Assembly: GCF_003097515.1 (NCBI RefSeq)
Contig: NZ_CP029188.1
Coordinates: 682,001-746,000, forward strand
Source: Streptomyces tirandamycinicus
Lineage (GTDB): Bacteria > Actinomycetota > Actinomycetes > Streptomycetales > Streptomycetaceae
Length of the DNA stretch: 64,000 nucleotides
Direction: 5' to 3'
Part shown: positions 1-9,079 of the stretch, piece after piece
Numbering within the stretch: position 1 is the first letter of the stretch
Layout: each line of letters starts with the position of its first letter
The notes under the pieces: generated by a model
Told to the model about the DNA's origin: nothing
Seen by the model: only the letters and a program-made list of their open reading frames with translations
Database searches by the model: none
Position numbers and translations under genes: made by a program

Positions 1-280
1 GCCCCATCGGCAGCGCCAGCAGCACCGTCACGCGGTGCACCGAGGCGGGCACGGCGTTCAGGTCGACGGCCAGCAGATGGTCGGCGGTGGCCTGGCGGGA
101 GACCTCGACGCCGGGCAGGGCCGGCTGGGCCGGGTGGGCGACCCACTCGGTGCCCGGCACCCGCCCGTCTTCGTCGCTCAATGTGACGGCGGCCACGACC
201 GGTCTGCCGGCCGACACCCCGATGTCGAGTCGGGTGTGGGGCAAGGGATGGTTCTGCCCCCTGACCAGCTCGGCCGTCAT
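1..280 (-). CDS. TerD-domain protein, 3' end outside window
   Basis: The reverse strand reads from an ATG at 280 (MTAELVRGQNHPLPHTRLDI...) and stays open to the window edge, giving about 93 residues. The start, with its LVRGQN motif and the later LAVDLNAVPASVHRVTVLLA stretch, matches the N-terminal TerD domain of the larger Streptomyces tellurium-resistance/stress proteins. TerD domains bind calcium, and the family is linked to tellurite and envelope stress. A purine-rich GAGGGGGA lies upstream. It sits 117 bp downstream of a second TerD-family gene on the same strand, so the two are probably co-expressed. The C-terminal architecture cannot be seen. Confidence 0.8.
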   Translation of the reverse strand, partial: MTAELVRGQNHPLPHTRLDIGVSAGRPVVAAVTLSDEDGRVPGTEWVAHPAQPALPGVEVSRQATADHLLAVDLNAVPASVHRVTVLLALPMG

Positions 281-397
281 CGCCTCTGTCCCCCTCGGTG
301 GTGTGCGGATCGGCTCCCGGCGGTCCGCCGCCGCCGGGAACCGCGGGGTCACGGCCCACGCCGCCGCGGTCCCCGGCCCGGTGGCCGTGCCCGCTGC

Positions 398-1012
398 CTA
401 CAGGTGCGGCAGGATCGCCGGCATCAGGTCCTGGAAGGTCCGGCCGCTGGCCGGGTTGCCCAGGGCGGTCATCTGCCAGCCGGAGCCGGCGCGTTGCACC
501 TTGGCCATGATCTGGGCGGTGTACTGGCCGCCGCCGTCCAGCGTGTAGCGGGCGAGTTCCTGGCCGTTGGTCTCGTCGACGATCCGGCAGAACGCGTTCT
601 GCACCTCCTGGAAGGTCTGGCCCGTGAAGGAGTTGACCGTGAACACGATCTGGTCGATGTGCACCGGCACCCGCTGCAGGTCGACGAGGATGGCCTCGTC
701 GTCGCCGCCCTGGCCGGCGCCGCCGACCAGATTGTCGCCGGTGTGGCGGACCGAGCCGTCGTCGCTCACCAGGTGCCGGAAGAACACCACGTCCACCGGC
801 TGCTTGTCGGCGAAGAGCACCGCCGAGGCGTCCAGGTCGATCTCCCGGGTGCGCGACCCGAACAGTCCCCGCCGGGGCGCCGCCTGCCAGCCCAGCCCCA
901 TCCGCACCGCGGTGAGGGTGCCGCCGTCCTTCTTCTCCAGGCTGATGGCCTGTCCCTTGGTCAGATTGACGCCGGGACCCCCGGGCGCATTGCCCTTGGA
1001 TACGTCCACCAC
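398..1012 (-). CDS. TerD family tellurium-resistance/stress protein
   Basis: This is a 204-residue single TerD domain. It contains LTKGQAISLEKKDGG, the GLGWQ core, REIDLDASAVLF, a Gly/Asp-rich calcium-binding-type segment (VGGAGQGGDDEAILVDL), and the typical C-terminus ending FQDLMPAILPHL. Family members are cytosolic Ca-binding proteins of the ter stress system; the biochemical role is unsettled. I chose the GTG at 1012 because GAGAGGGGA lies 6 nt before it. An in-frame ATG at 1030 is the alternative and would add six residues. It lies upstream of, and on the same strand as, the partial TerD-domain gene at the window edge. Confidence 0.88.
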   Translation of the reverse strand: MVDVSKGNAPGGPGVNLTKGQAISLEKKDGGTLTAVRMGLGWQAAPRRGLFGSRTREIDLDASAVLFADKQPVDVVFFRHLVSDDGSVRHTGDNLVGGAGQGGDDEAILVDLQRVPVHIDQIVFTVNSFTGQTFQEVQNAFCRIVDETNGQELARYTLDGGGQYTAQIMAKVQRAGSGWQMTALGNPASGRTFQDLMPAILPHL

Positions 1013-1141
1013 GCGCTGTCCCCTCTCCATGGCTCCCCCGCAACCGTCCGTGTGTGCGGTTGCCTGCACCCTACGCAGTCGCCCCGGCGGCGCAGCAGGC
1101 TTGGTGTGTTTTTGTGTCGGTGTTGAGACACTGGGCACGAC

Positions 1142-3301
1142 TCAGGCGATACCGGCTTCCTTCATCTGACGCAGCTCCTTCTTGAGCTCGCCGACCTCGT
1201 CGCGCAGCCGTGCGGCCACCTCGAACTGGAGCTCCGCCGCCGCTGCGCGCATCCGGTCCGTCATCTCCTCGATGATCCCGGCCAGTTCGGCGGCCGGCCG
1301 GTCGCCCGTGATCGCGCCCTTGCCCGCCTTGCCCGCCCTGCCCGCCTTGGCGCCCTTGGCGTCGGCGCCCTTGACCGGGTGCGCGGCCAGCGACGGAACA
1401 GGCGCCTTGGCGCCCCTGCCGTCCTTGCCCTGCCGGTAGCCGGTACCGAGCAGCTGCTCGGTGTCGACCTCCTCGCGGGCGATGGTGGCGACGATGTCGT
1501 TGATCTTCTTGCGCAGCGGCTGCGGGTCGATGCCGTTCGCCTCGTTGTACGCGATCTGCTTGGCCCGGCGCCGGTTGGTCTCCTCGATCGCCTTCTCCAT
1601 CGCCGGAGTGATCTTGTCGGCGTACATGTGGACCTGTCCGGAGACATTGCGCGCCGCGCGGCCGATGGTCTGGATCAGCGAGGTGCCGGAGCGCAGGAAA
1701 CCCTCCTTGTCGGCGTCGAGGATGGCCACCAGCGACACCTCGGGGAGGTCCAGGCCCTCACGGAGGAGGTTGATGCCGACCAGCACGTCGTACTCGCCGG
1801 CGCGCAGTTCGCGCAGCAGCTCGATCCGGCGGAGCGTGTCGACGTCGCTGTGCAGATAGCGGACCCGGACGCCGAGCTCCAGGAAGTAGTCCGTCAGGTC
1901 CTCGGCCATCTTCTTGGTGAGCGTGGTGACCAGGACCCGCTCGTCCTTCTCGGTGCGCGTGCGGATCTCGTGCACGAGGTCGTCGATCTGGCCCTCGGTC
2001 GGCTTGACGACGACCTCCGGGTCGACCAGGCCGGTGGGGCGGATGATCTGCTCGACGGAGCCGTCGGCGCGGGAGAGCTCGTAGGTGCCCGGGGTCGCCG
2101 ACAGGTAGACCGTCTGCCCGATGCGCTCCTGGAACTCCTCCCACTTCAGCGGGCGGTTGTCGAGCGCGGAGGGCAGGCGGAAGCCGTGCTCCACCAGGGT
2201 GCGCTTGCGGGAGGCGTCGCCCTCGTACATGGCGCCGATCTGCGGGACCGTGACATGGGACTCGTCGATGACCAGGAGGAAGTCCTCCGGGAAGTAGTCG
2301 AGGAGGGTGTTCGGCGCACTGCCCGGAAGGCGGTCGTCGAAGTGCATCGAGTAGTTCTCGACACCGGAGCAGGTGCCGATCTGGCGCAGCATCTCGATGT
2401 CGTACGTGGTGCGCATGCGCAGCCGCTGGGCCTCCAGCAGCTTGCCCTGCTTCTCGAGCTCCGCGAGGCGCTCCCCGAGCTCCCGCTCGATGCCGGTGAT
2501 CGCCTTCTCCATGCGCTCCGGGCCGGCGACGTAGTGGCTCGCCGGGAAGACGTACAGCTCGTCGTCGTCGCTGATGACCTCGCCCGTGATCGGGTGGAGC
2601 GTGGAGAGCGCCTCGATCTCGTCGCCGAACATCTCGATCCGGACGGCGAGCTCCTCGTACACCGGGAAGATCTCGACGGTGTCGCCGCGGACCCGGAAGG
2701 TGCCGCGGGTGAAGGCGAGGTCGTTGCGCGCGTACTGGATGTCCACGAAGCGGCGCAGCAGCCGGTCCCGGTCGATCTCCTCGCCGACCCTCAGCGGCAC
2801 CATGCGGTCCACGTACTCCTGCGGGGTGCCGAGGCCGTAGATGCACGAGACGGAGGCGACCACCACGACGTCCCGGCGGGTGAGCAGCGAGTTCGTCGCG
2901 GAGTGGCGCAGCCGCTCCACCTCCTCGTTGATGGAGGAGTCCTTCTCGATGTAGGTGTCCGACTGCGGGACGTACGCCTCGGGCTGGTAGTAGTCGTAGT
3001 ACGAGACGAAGTACTCGACCGCGTTGTTCGGCAGCAGCTCGCGGAACTCGTTCGCCAACTGGGCGGCCAGTGTCTTGTTCGGCGCCATCACCAGGGTCGG
3101 GCGCTGAAGCTTCTCGATCATCCAGGCCGTGGTGGCCGACTTGCCGGTCCCGGTCGCGCCGAGCAGGACGACGTCCTTCTCCCCCGCGCGGACGCGCCGG
3201 TCCAGTTCGGCGATGGCCGCGGGCTGGTCGCCGCTGGGCCGGTAGGGGCTGACGACCTCGAAGGGCGCCATGGTGCGTTGGATCTCGGTAACGGGCCGCA
3301 T
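1142..3301 (-). CDS. uvrB: UvrABC excinuclease subunit B
   Basis: This 719-residue UvrB is the DNA-damage-verifying helicase-like subunit of nucleotide excision repair. It partners UvrA and then UvrC. Visible elements are Walker A GATGTGKS near residues 48-55, the beta-hairpin region [12 protein letters not shown], the DESH motif, helicase motifs [10 protein letters not shown] and [16 protein letters not shown], and a C-terminal UVR motif ([20 protein letters not shown]) that contacts UvrC. An Ala/Gly/Lys-rich linker of roughly 40 residues precedes the UVR motif, a low-complexity stretch common in actinobacteria. The start at 3301 (MRPVTEIQ) matches homologues; an upstream in-frame start at 3331 lacks conserved sequence. 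No strong ribosome site is visible. Confidence 0.97.
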   Translation of the reverse strand: MRPVTEIQRTMAPFEVVSPYRPSGDQPAAIAELDRRVRAGEKDVVLLGATGTGKSATTAWMIEKLQRPTLVMAPNKTLAAQLANEFRELLPNNAVEYFVSYYDYYQPEAYVPQSDTYIEKDSSINEEVERLRHSATNSLLTRRDVVVVASVSCIYGLGTPQEYVDRMVPLRVGEEIDRDRLLRRFVDIQYARNDLAFTRGTFRVRGDTVEIFPVYEELAVRIEMFGDEIEALSTLHPITGEVISDDDELYVFPASHYVAGPERMEKAITGIERELGERLAELEKQGKLLEAQRLRMRTTYDIEMLRQIGTCSGVENYSMHFDDRLPGSAPNTLLDYFPEDFLLVIDESHVTVPQIGAMYEGDASRKRTLVEHGFRLPSALDNRPLKWEEFQERIGQTVYLSATPGTYELSRADGSVEQIIRPTGLVDPEVVVKPTEGQIDDLVHEIRTRTEKDERVLVTTLTKKMAEDLTDYFLELGVRVRYLHSDVDTLRRIELLRELRAGEYDVLVGINLLREGLDLPEVSLVAILDADKEGFLRSGTSLIQTIGRAARNVSGQVHMYADKITPAMEKAIEETNRRRAKQIAYNEANGIDPQPLRKKINDIVATIAREEVDTEQLLGTGYRQGKDGRGAKAPVPSLAAHPVKGADAKGAKAGRAGKAGKGAITGDRPAAELAGIIEEMTDRMRAAAAELQFEVAARLRDEVGELKKELRQMKEAGIA

Positions 3302-3457
3302 GCCATCAACCGTACGACCCCCCACTGACAACCGGACCGGACCGCTCGTGGGCCGGGACCGGCGGCGTGGACGGCCGCCGGGCGCGGCGGACGGCGACCG
3401 GCGGACGGCGAGGCGACGGGCGACCGGCGAGGGGCGCGGCGACCGGCGGACGGCCGG

Positions 3458-4333
3458 TCAGGGCCGGCGCGCGCGCTGGGACACGCCGCGGGCCGCGCGG
3501 CCGGTCCCGGACCGTTCCACCGGCCCGCGGTGGGAGGGCCGGCGCTGCGCGGGCACACCCGCCGCCACGCGCCCCGCGGCGTCGGCGTGCCGCGCCGGGC
3601 CGGGCGTCAGGAGCGCACGGTCGGACATGACGATCACCGCCGCCAGGACCAGGAACACCACCGCCCCGACCAGCATCGGCGCGAGCAGCGTGGCAGGGGC
3701 GTCGTCCCCGGCCGGCAGTGCCGGCGCGGCGTGCACATGGACGGTGACGGCGGCCATGCCGGTGTAGTGCATGCCGCTCACCGCCACGCCCATCACCAGG
3801 CCGGCACCGAGGCTCGGCAGGAAACCGCGGAGGGACACCGCCGTCCACAGCGCCGCGGTCGCCGCGACGACGGCGATCACGACCGACAGCGCGACGGTCG
3901 GGGTGTCGTACTCGAGCCGGCCGCTGAGCCGTACGCCGGCCATGCCCAGGTAGTGCACGGTCGCGATGCCGAGACCGGTGATCATCCCCCCGGTGACCAC
4001 GGCCATCGTGTTCGCGCCGCGCTGGCCCACGACGAGGATCCCGATGCCGGTCATGACGACGGCGACGCCGAGGCCGGCGAAAGTGATCACCGGGTCGTGG
4101 CCGACGGCGACCTCGTCGACGGCGAAACCCGCCATGGCCACGTAGTGCATCGTCCAGATCCCGGAACCGATGGAGACGGCGCCGAGCGCCAGCCAGCCGG
4201 GCCGGACCGAGCCCCCGCTCCGCAGCGCCCGGGTCGTGCAGCGCAGCCCGAGCACACCGCCGAGGCACGCCATCAGGTACGCGGCCACGGGCGTGACGAG
4301 CCCATGGCTGAAACCGTCCACTGTGCCCCGCAT
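3458..4333 (-). CDS. MHYT-domain integral membrane sensor
   Basis: This 291-residue membrane protein has three MHYT motifs: WTMHYVAMAGF, ATVHYLGMAG and SGMHYTGMAAV. They sit at the outer ends of helices in a seven-helix bundle. The MHYT domain is proposed to sense O2, CO or NO through copper bound by its Met/His residues. In other bacteria it is often fused to GGDEF/EAL output domains; here it stands alone with a short, basic, disordered C-terminal tail. The ATG at 4333 has GAAGGG nine bases upstream. It is transcribed towards uvrB and is divergent from the MFS gene. Its partner and signal are unknown. Confidence 0.85.
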   Translation of the reverse strand: MRGTVDGFSHGLVTPVAAYLMACLGGVLGLRCTTRALRSGGSVRPGWLALGAVSIGSGIWTMHYVAMAGFAVDEVAVGHDPVITFAGLGVAVVMTGIGILVVGQRGANTMAVVTGGMITGLGIATVHYLGMAGVRLSGRLEYDTPTVALSVVIAVVAATAALWTAVSLRGFLPSLGAGLVMGVAVSGMHYTGMAAVTVHVHAAPALPAGDDAPATLLAPMLVGAVVFLVLAAVIVMSDRALLTPGPARHADAAGRVAAGVPAQRRPSHRGPVERSGTGRAARGVSQRARRP

Positions 4334-4499
4334 CGTGCCAAGCCCTTCGCCCCGTGTGTCGCCAGGTGTTCTCGTGCGTCCCGTCGAGAAGGCCGTCCGC
4401 GCCCGAGCGTATGGCGAGCGCCTCGGCAAGCAAAGCTCGGGAGGGAGGTTCGTCCGCGTGAGGCGCTTCCGGTGGACCGCCGAGGCCGCGGCCGCCGCC

Positions 4500-4557
4500 G
4501 CGTACGGGGGCGCCGCCTGCGTACGGGGGCGCCGCCTGCGTACGGGGGCGCCGCCGA
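4500..4557. repeat. 19-bp tandem repeat, 3 copies
   Basis: Three head-to-tail copies of a 19-bp unit (gcgtacgggggcgccgcct) occupy the gap between the MHYT gene and the MFS gene. The last copy differs in its final base. The repeats lie about 80-140 bp upstream of the MFS start, inside the divergent promoter region. Confidence 0.9.
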
Positions 4558-4638
4558 CGCGCGAGCGGACGCCGCGGACGCCGCGGACGTGCGGGGGGCG
4601 GGGTGCCACGGAGCGGAGGCCGCTGGCACACTGCGGCG

Positions 4639-5949
4639 GTGGCCCGTACCTCCCGTGAAACGACCGCAGCCGCCGGCCCCGTCGATCTGCCCGGCCTGCG
4701 CCGCCGGATCACTCCCGTACTGGTCGTGAGCCAGATCCTCGGCGGGCTCGGAGTCGCGACCGGCATCGCTCTGGCCACCGTACTGGCCCAGCAGGTCAGC
4801 GGGTCGGAGGCGCTGTCGGGCCTGGCCCCCACCGCGACGGTCGCCGGGACGGCGCTGCTGTCCGTGCCGCTCGCCGCGCTGATGACCGCCCGCGGCCGGC
4901 GCCCCGGGCTGGTCCTGGCCTATCTGATCGGGTCCGCGGGTGCGGGTGTGGTGGTGCTGGCGTCCGTACTCGGGAACTTCCCGCTGCTGCTGCTGGGCAT
5001 GGCCGGCTTCGGAGCCGCGTCCTCGGCGAACCTCCAGGCGAGGTTCGCCGCCGCGGACCTCGCGGAGCCGTCGAGACGCGCCCGCGCCATCTCCATGGTG
5101 GTGTGGGCGACCACGGTCGGCGCGGTTTTGGGCCCGAACATCGCGGCACCGGCGGGCCGGAGCGTCGCCGGGGCCGGGATACCGGAGGCCGCGGGCCCGT
5201 TCGTCTGGGCCGCGGGGGTGTTCCTGGTCGCGGCGGTGGTCGTCGCCCTGCTGCTGCGGCCGGATCCGCTGCTGACGGCCCGCGCGCTCGCACCGCCGGA
5301 GGAGGGGGACGGCCGCCGGCAGCGGTCGCTGCGGTCCGCCGTCCGCGCCGTACGGGAGTCCCCCGGGGCCCGGCTGGCGCTCGTCACGGTCGCCGCGTCG
5401 CACACCGCGATGGTGTCGATCATGTCGATGACCCCCCTGGCGCTGAGCCACCACGGCGCCGGTGTCCAGCTGATCGGCCTGGTCATCAGCGGCCACATCG
5501 CCGGTATGTACGCGTTCTCGCCGGTGATGGGCGTGCTGTCGGACCGCCTCGGCAGGCTCTCGGTGATCGGCCTGGCCGTGGGCCTGCTGTCGTGCGCCGC
5601 GCTGCTGGCGGGTACCGCGGGCGGGAGCCACGGCCGGGTCGCGGCGGGCCTGTTCCTGCTCGGCCTCGGCTGGTCCGCCGGTCTGGTCTCCGGTTCCGCC
5701 CTGCTGACCGACTCCGTTCCGGGACCCGCCCGTGCCGCGGTCCAGGGCCTGTCGGACCTGACCATGAACGCGGCCGCGGGCGTCGGAGGGGTGACGGCCG
5801 GGCTGATCGTGGCGCACGGAGGCTACGGCCTGCTCAACCTCGCCGGTGCGGTGCTGCTGCTGCCGCTCGCGGCCCTCGCCGTCCGCCGCGCCGTCACCGG
5901 GACGGGCGCGGCGAAGGACCGGCCGCCCACCGACGCCGTCACTGGCTGA
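4639..5949 (+). CDS. MFS transporter
   Basis: This 436-residue protein has about twelve hydrophobic segments in two halves. The MFS loop motifs are TARGRRPG after TM2 and SDRLGRL in the second half. It is probably an exporter of drug or metabolite type; the substrate is not inferable. The GTG at 4639 is chosen because upstream in-frame residues look random. There is no Shine-Dalgarno sequence, and a weak -10-like CACACT ends 6 nt before the GTG, so a leaderless mRNA is possible. The last 11 bp overlap the convergent cupin gene. Confidence 0.87.
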   Translation: MARTSRETTAAAGPVDLPGLRRRITPVLVVSQILGGLGVATGIALATVLAQQVSGSEALSGLAPTATVAGTALLSVPLAALMTARGRRPGLVLAYLIGSAGAGVVVLASVLGNFPLLLLGMAGFGAASSANLQARFAAADLAEPSRRARAISMVVWATTVGAVLGPNIAAPAGRSVAGAGIPEAAGPFVWAAGVFLVAAVVVALLLRPDPLLTARALAPPEEGDGRRQRSLRSAVRAVRESPGARLALVTVAASHTAMVSIMSMTPLALSHHGAGVQLIGLVISGHIAGMYAFSPVMGVLSDRLGRLSVIGLAVGLLSCAALLAGTAGGSHGRVAAGLFLLGLGWSAGLVSGSALLTDSVPGPARAAVQGLSDLTMNAAAGVGGVTAGLIVAHGGYGLLNLAGAVLLLPLAALAVRRAVTGTGAAKDRPPTDAVTG

Positions 5950-6316
5950 TGTGGTACGCCTTTCGCAGCGTCTCGTGCACCGTCCACGTCGTACGGTCGC
6001 CCTCCCGCAGCACACAGGCGTCCCCCGGCCCGATCTCCAGCGTCGCGCCGCCCTCGACCTCGACCGTCGCGCGCCCGCTCACCACGACGAACAGTTCGTC
6101 GGCCTCCGTGTCGGTGACGACTCCGGGGGTGATCTGCCAGAGGCCCCGCACCTGCCGCCCGTCCTCGGACTGCCACAGCACCCGGCCCGTCACCACCGGG
6201 TCACCCGAGATGATCTGCGCCGGGTCGAGGGGTTCTGGCTCCAGCTCCGCGTCCGGAATGTGCACGACGAACGAAGGAGAGGAAGGCCCGGCAACTGAGT
6301 GATCGAAGGTCGTCAT
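5939..6316 (-). CDS. Cupin domain protein
   Basis: This 125-residue single cupin resembles the Cupin_3/DUF861 group. It contains WQITPGVVTDTEADELFVVV and GDACVLREGDRTTWTVHETLRKAY. The second cupin motif is recognisable, and Glu and His metal-ligand candidates are present. Members are small cytosolic beta-barrels, some acting in ureidoglycolate or polyamine metabolism; the substrate here is unknown. Its 3' end overlaps the convergent MFS gene by 11 bp, and it is divergent from the secreted protease gene. Confidence 0.82.
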   Translation of the reverse strand: MTTFDHSVAGPSSPSFVVHIPDAELEPEPLDPAQIISGDPVVTGRVLWQSEDGRQVRGLWQITPGVVTDTEADELFVVVSGRATVEVEGGATLEIGPGDACVLREGDRTTWTVHETLRKAYHISQ

Positions 6317-6485
6317 GGCGGCTCACCTTAGCGGGCGAAAGATCCGCGGCACGCGGCGAGCCGCCTCGGGCGGCACACGGGCAGGGGGCACCGTCGTGGT
6401 ACGCCCACGGCTGCCCTCGCGCGACGGCGTGCGACACCCACGGCAGCGCTTGCCCGAGTTCCCCCTCGTACAGGAGCGACCACCG

Positions 6486-7382
6486 ATGTCAGCAGTGCGC
6501 ACAGGGCGTCGCCTCGCCCTCATGACGGCCGTCTGCCTCCTCTCCGTCCTCACGGCGACCGGACCGGCCGCCGCCGGGGAGACGGCCGGGGCCCGCGCGG
6601 CGGCGGGGCACGACACCGACCCGTTCCCCGGCTACCTGCCCGGATCCGATGCGCGGCGGGCCCCCGGCGCCTTCTACAAGCAGGCCCTCGACACCCTGGG
6701 CCCGCAGCGGCTCACCGCCGAGCAGCGCCGGATCACCGCCCGGAAGGAGGCGGCGGCCTCCGCGGGGTTCCGGCACCCCGCCGTCCGCGCCCGCGCCGGC
6801 TACCTCGTCTCGGGCGGGCTGCACCAATCGCAGCAGACGTCGTACTGGTGCGGCCCGGCCGCCCTGGTCATCACGCAGTCCGCGCACGACGAGGTCGGCG
6901 GGCGCTCCCAGCGGGCGGCCGCGGACCTCCTGAAGACCGACTCCACCGGCACGGCCTGGTACGGCGTCGGCATCGACGTCCCGGAGCCGACCGGCTATCC
7001 GATGGCCGACGCCCTCAACCACCGCCTCCCGGGCGCCAACTACGTGCCCAGGTCGCTGCCGTACAGCCCGACGGCTGCCGACGTGGCGGACTTCCGCAAG
7101 CACATCGTCCACAACACCGGCTACGACTACGCGATCGCCGGCAACGCCTGGGAGGTGCCGGGCGGCCCCCACCTCGCCGGCCACCCGAACATCGAGATCT
7201 TCCACTGGGTCGCGATCGACGGCTACAACAGCGACACGAACGCGCAGCAGGTCCGCTACCTGGACCCGGTCGGCGGGGTGAGCACCAGCATGATCTCGTG
7301 GGCCGGCTCAGTCCCCAAGTCCGCCAGGATCTCCGCGGACACCATCACGACGATCATGGGCGGCCGTGGCTACGTCTGGTAG
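6486..7382 (+). CDS. Secreted C39-like papain-fold peptidase
   Basis: This 298-residue protein starts with a Sec signal peptide (RTGRRLALMTAVCLLSVL, cleavage near the Ala-rich AAAGETAGA). The mature part has a papain-type triad layout: the Cys within SYWCGPAALV, the His in FHWVAIDGYN, and a downstream Asp in YLDPVGG. That is the C39-like peptidase fold found in secreted Streptomyces proteins. The ATG at 6486 has AGGAG about 10 nt upstream; in-frame codons before it are not signal-like. Substrate is unknown. It overlaps or abuts the following secreted-protein gene, so the two are probably cotranscribed. Confidence 0.85.
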   Translation: MSAVRTGRRLALMTAVCLLSVLTATGPAAAGETAGARAAAGHDTDPFPGYLPGSDARRAPGAFYKQALDTLGPQRLTAEQRRITARKEAAASAGFRHPAVRARAGYLVSGGLHQSQQTSYWCGPAALVITQSAHDEVGGRSQRAAADLLKTDSTGTAWYGVGIDVPEPTGYPMADALNHRLPGANYVPRSLPYSPTAADVADFRKHIVHNTGYDYAIAGNAWEVPGGPHLAGHPNIEIFHWVAIDGYNSDTNAQQVRYLDPVGGVSTSMISWAGSVPKSARISADTITTIMGGRGYVW

Positions 7383-8775
7383 GCCCGGACGGGAGACTCC
7401 GGCCGGCGGGCCGGTATCGGAGGGCGGAGCGCCTTCGGGCGGGCCGGTCCCGGAGGGCGGAACGGTCCCGGAGGGCGGAACGACTTCACACGCTCCGGTC
7501 CCGGAGGGCGGACGGCGGTCCCGGGCGGGCGCGCCGGTGGTCTCGGCCCTGCTGGGTTCGTCCCTGCTCGTGCTCGCGGGTCTGGGCTGTTCACCGGCCG
7601 ACAGAACCGGCCGCACGGAGCCCACGGCCGCCCCCGTACCCTCGGCGTCCGCCCCGTCGGGTCCCACCCCCGTCCGGGCGGCGTGCGAGGCGCCGCTGCC
7701 CGAGAGCTGGCGGTCCGCACTCGCCGCGGGCGAGTTCCACGCGCCGAGCGGCCAGCGCGCGGTCCTCACCGAGGTCGGCCCCCGGGCCCGCTGGACCGTC
7801 GTGCAGCTCTCCGACGGGCGGAGCCGCCGGGCCGCCGTCGTCGAGGACGCCGAGGCACCGCGCACCCTGCTGACGTTCACCGACCCCGTCGAGCACCAGC
7901 TGCTCGCCGCCGATGTGTCGGCCGACGGGCGGTGGACGGCGTTCGCGGTGCTGGAGGGCCGCACGCTCGACAGTCCGTGGTCGCTGTATGTGCAGGACGC
8001 CGAGGGCGGCATGCGCCGGCTGGCGCGGTCCACCCTCCCCGGGCCGCTCCCCCAGCCCGTCGTCCGGGACGGCTCGGTCTTCTGGGCGCAGGGCACGGGC
8101 CGGGGCCGGGCCACGATCTTCACCAGTCCGGTCCGCCCGCCCGGCTCCGGGGACGCGGCGCCCGCGCCGCGCGCCCTGCACTCCGGTGTGATCGAGGCCC
8201 CGTTCGCCGCGGGCGGCCTGCTGGCCTGGCGGGAGGCGAGTGCGGACGGCCGGTCGACAAAGCTGTCGGCACTGTCCTTCGCCACCCTGCGCCCGGCCGG
8301 GCTGCCGGGTCCCCTCGCCGCGCTGCGGAATCTGCGGTCGCCCGCCTCCGACGGCACGACCTGGGCCTGGGTCGAGGAGGGCGGGAACGCCGGGAACGCC
8401 GGGGACGGCGCGGGCGCAGGGGACGCCGGGGAAGGCCGGGAAGGCGCGGATCCGCGGCTGGTGGTCTGGCGGCAGGGGCAGCCGGCACCGGTGGCACGGC
8501 TCTCCGGGGCTCCCGCGGCCGAGGGGCTCGACCAGCTGCGGATCAGCGGCGAACTGATCACCTGGCGCACTCCGGAGGCCGCCTACGCCCTCGATCTGCG
8601 GTCCTCCGCCTACACGCGGATCACCCCGCAGTACGGATACGCCCAGGCCAGAGCGGGGGCGCTGGCCGTCGCCTACCAGGGGGACCGGGCGAAGGGGCCG
8701 GACGCGCGGTCCGTGATCCAGGTCGTGCGTGCGGACCGGCTGCCCCGGCTGCCGAAGCCGCGCGACTGCGGCTGA
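7366..8775 (+). CDS. Secreted or anchored propeller-like protein, start uncertain
   Basis: A hydrophobic segment (SALLGSSLLVLAGLGC) ends in a Cys that could be an atypical lipobox; the -3 residue is Gly rather than Leu. The rest has repeated beta-rich modules with LLAADVSADGRWTAFAV, VFWAQG, LLAWREAS and TTWAWVEEG, as in TolB/WD-type propellers. A Gly/Asp/Ala-rich loop interrupts it near residue 345. The ATG at 7366 overlaps the previous gene by 17 bp and gives 469 residues. The first 50 or so are encoded by an 18-bp tandem repeat and may not be translated; a GTG near 7530 is an alternative. Function is unknown. Confidence 0.7.
   Translation: MATSGRPGRETPAGGPVSEGGAPSGGPVPEGGTVPEGGTTSHAPVPEGGRRSRAGAPVVSALLGSSLLVLAGLGCSPADRTGRTEPTAAPVPSASAPSGPTPVRAACEAPLPESWRSALAAGEFHAPSGQRAVLTEVGPRARWTVVQLSDGRSRRAAVVEDAEAPRTLLTFTDPVEHQLLAADVSADGRWTAFAVLEGRTLDSPWSLYVQDAEGGMRRLARSTLPGPLPQPVVRDGSVFWAQGTGRGRATIFTSPVRPPGSGDAAPAPRALHSGVIEAPFAAGGLLAWREASADGRSTKLSALSFATLRPAGLPGPLAALRNLRSPASDGTTWAWVEEGGNAGNAGDGAGAGDAGEGREGADPRLVVWRQGQPAPVARLSGAPAAEGLDQLRISGELITWRTPEAAYALDLRSSAYTRITPQYGYAQARAGALAVAYQGDRAKGPDARSVIQVVRADRLPRLPKPRDCG
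7446..7514. repeat. 18-bp tandem repeat (two exact copies plus one separated copy)
   Basis: The unit ggtcccggagggcggaac occurs at 7446-7463 and 7464-7481, and again, slightly altered, from about 7498. If the upstream start of the propeller-like gene is used, the unit codes for a PEGGTV-like hexapeptide. Confidence 0.85.
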
Positions 8776-9079
8776 CGGGCCCGGCGGACCGCCCGGTCCT
8801 GCCGCGCGGTGAGCCGGGCCGCCGCGCCTGCGGGTACGGCATGTGCGGGTACCGCCGAACCGGCGGTCCCGGTGGGGTGTGAGTGGGCGAAGGGGCAGGC
8901 ACGTCCGACGCGGTGGGTTTCACGGATACGGCGGACGTCACGGATGCGGCGGACGTCACGGATGCGGCGGGGCACGGACGTCGTGCCTGCGGCGGGGCAA
9001 GAGCCCTGACCCGGCGGGTCCTTGGCGGCTCGTCAGGCGAAACGTTTGGGCGCGCCACCGCCGTGCCAGGGATGTGGAC
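8776..9079. other. 304-bp intergenic gap with an 18-bp repeat
   Basis: No convincing gene is present. Three copies of an 18-bp unit (cacggatgcggcggacgt type) lie at 8921-8938, 8939-8956 and 8957-8974, with changes in the first and last. The final 15 bp hold the ribosome site for psuG. Confidence 0.75.

Noticed and set aside
1379..3328. Long plus-strand open frame antisense to uvrB (649 codons)
   Set aside because: It is the GC-skewed mirror frame of uvrB and shows no family motif. Similar long mirror frames occur over polA, rpsA and the liv genes.
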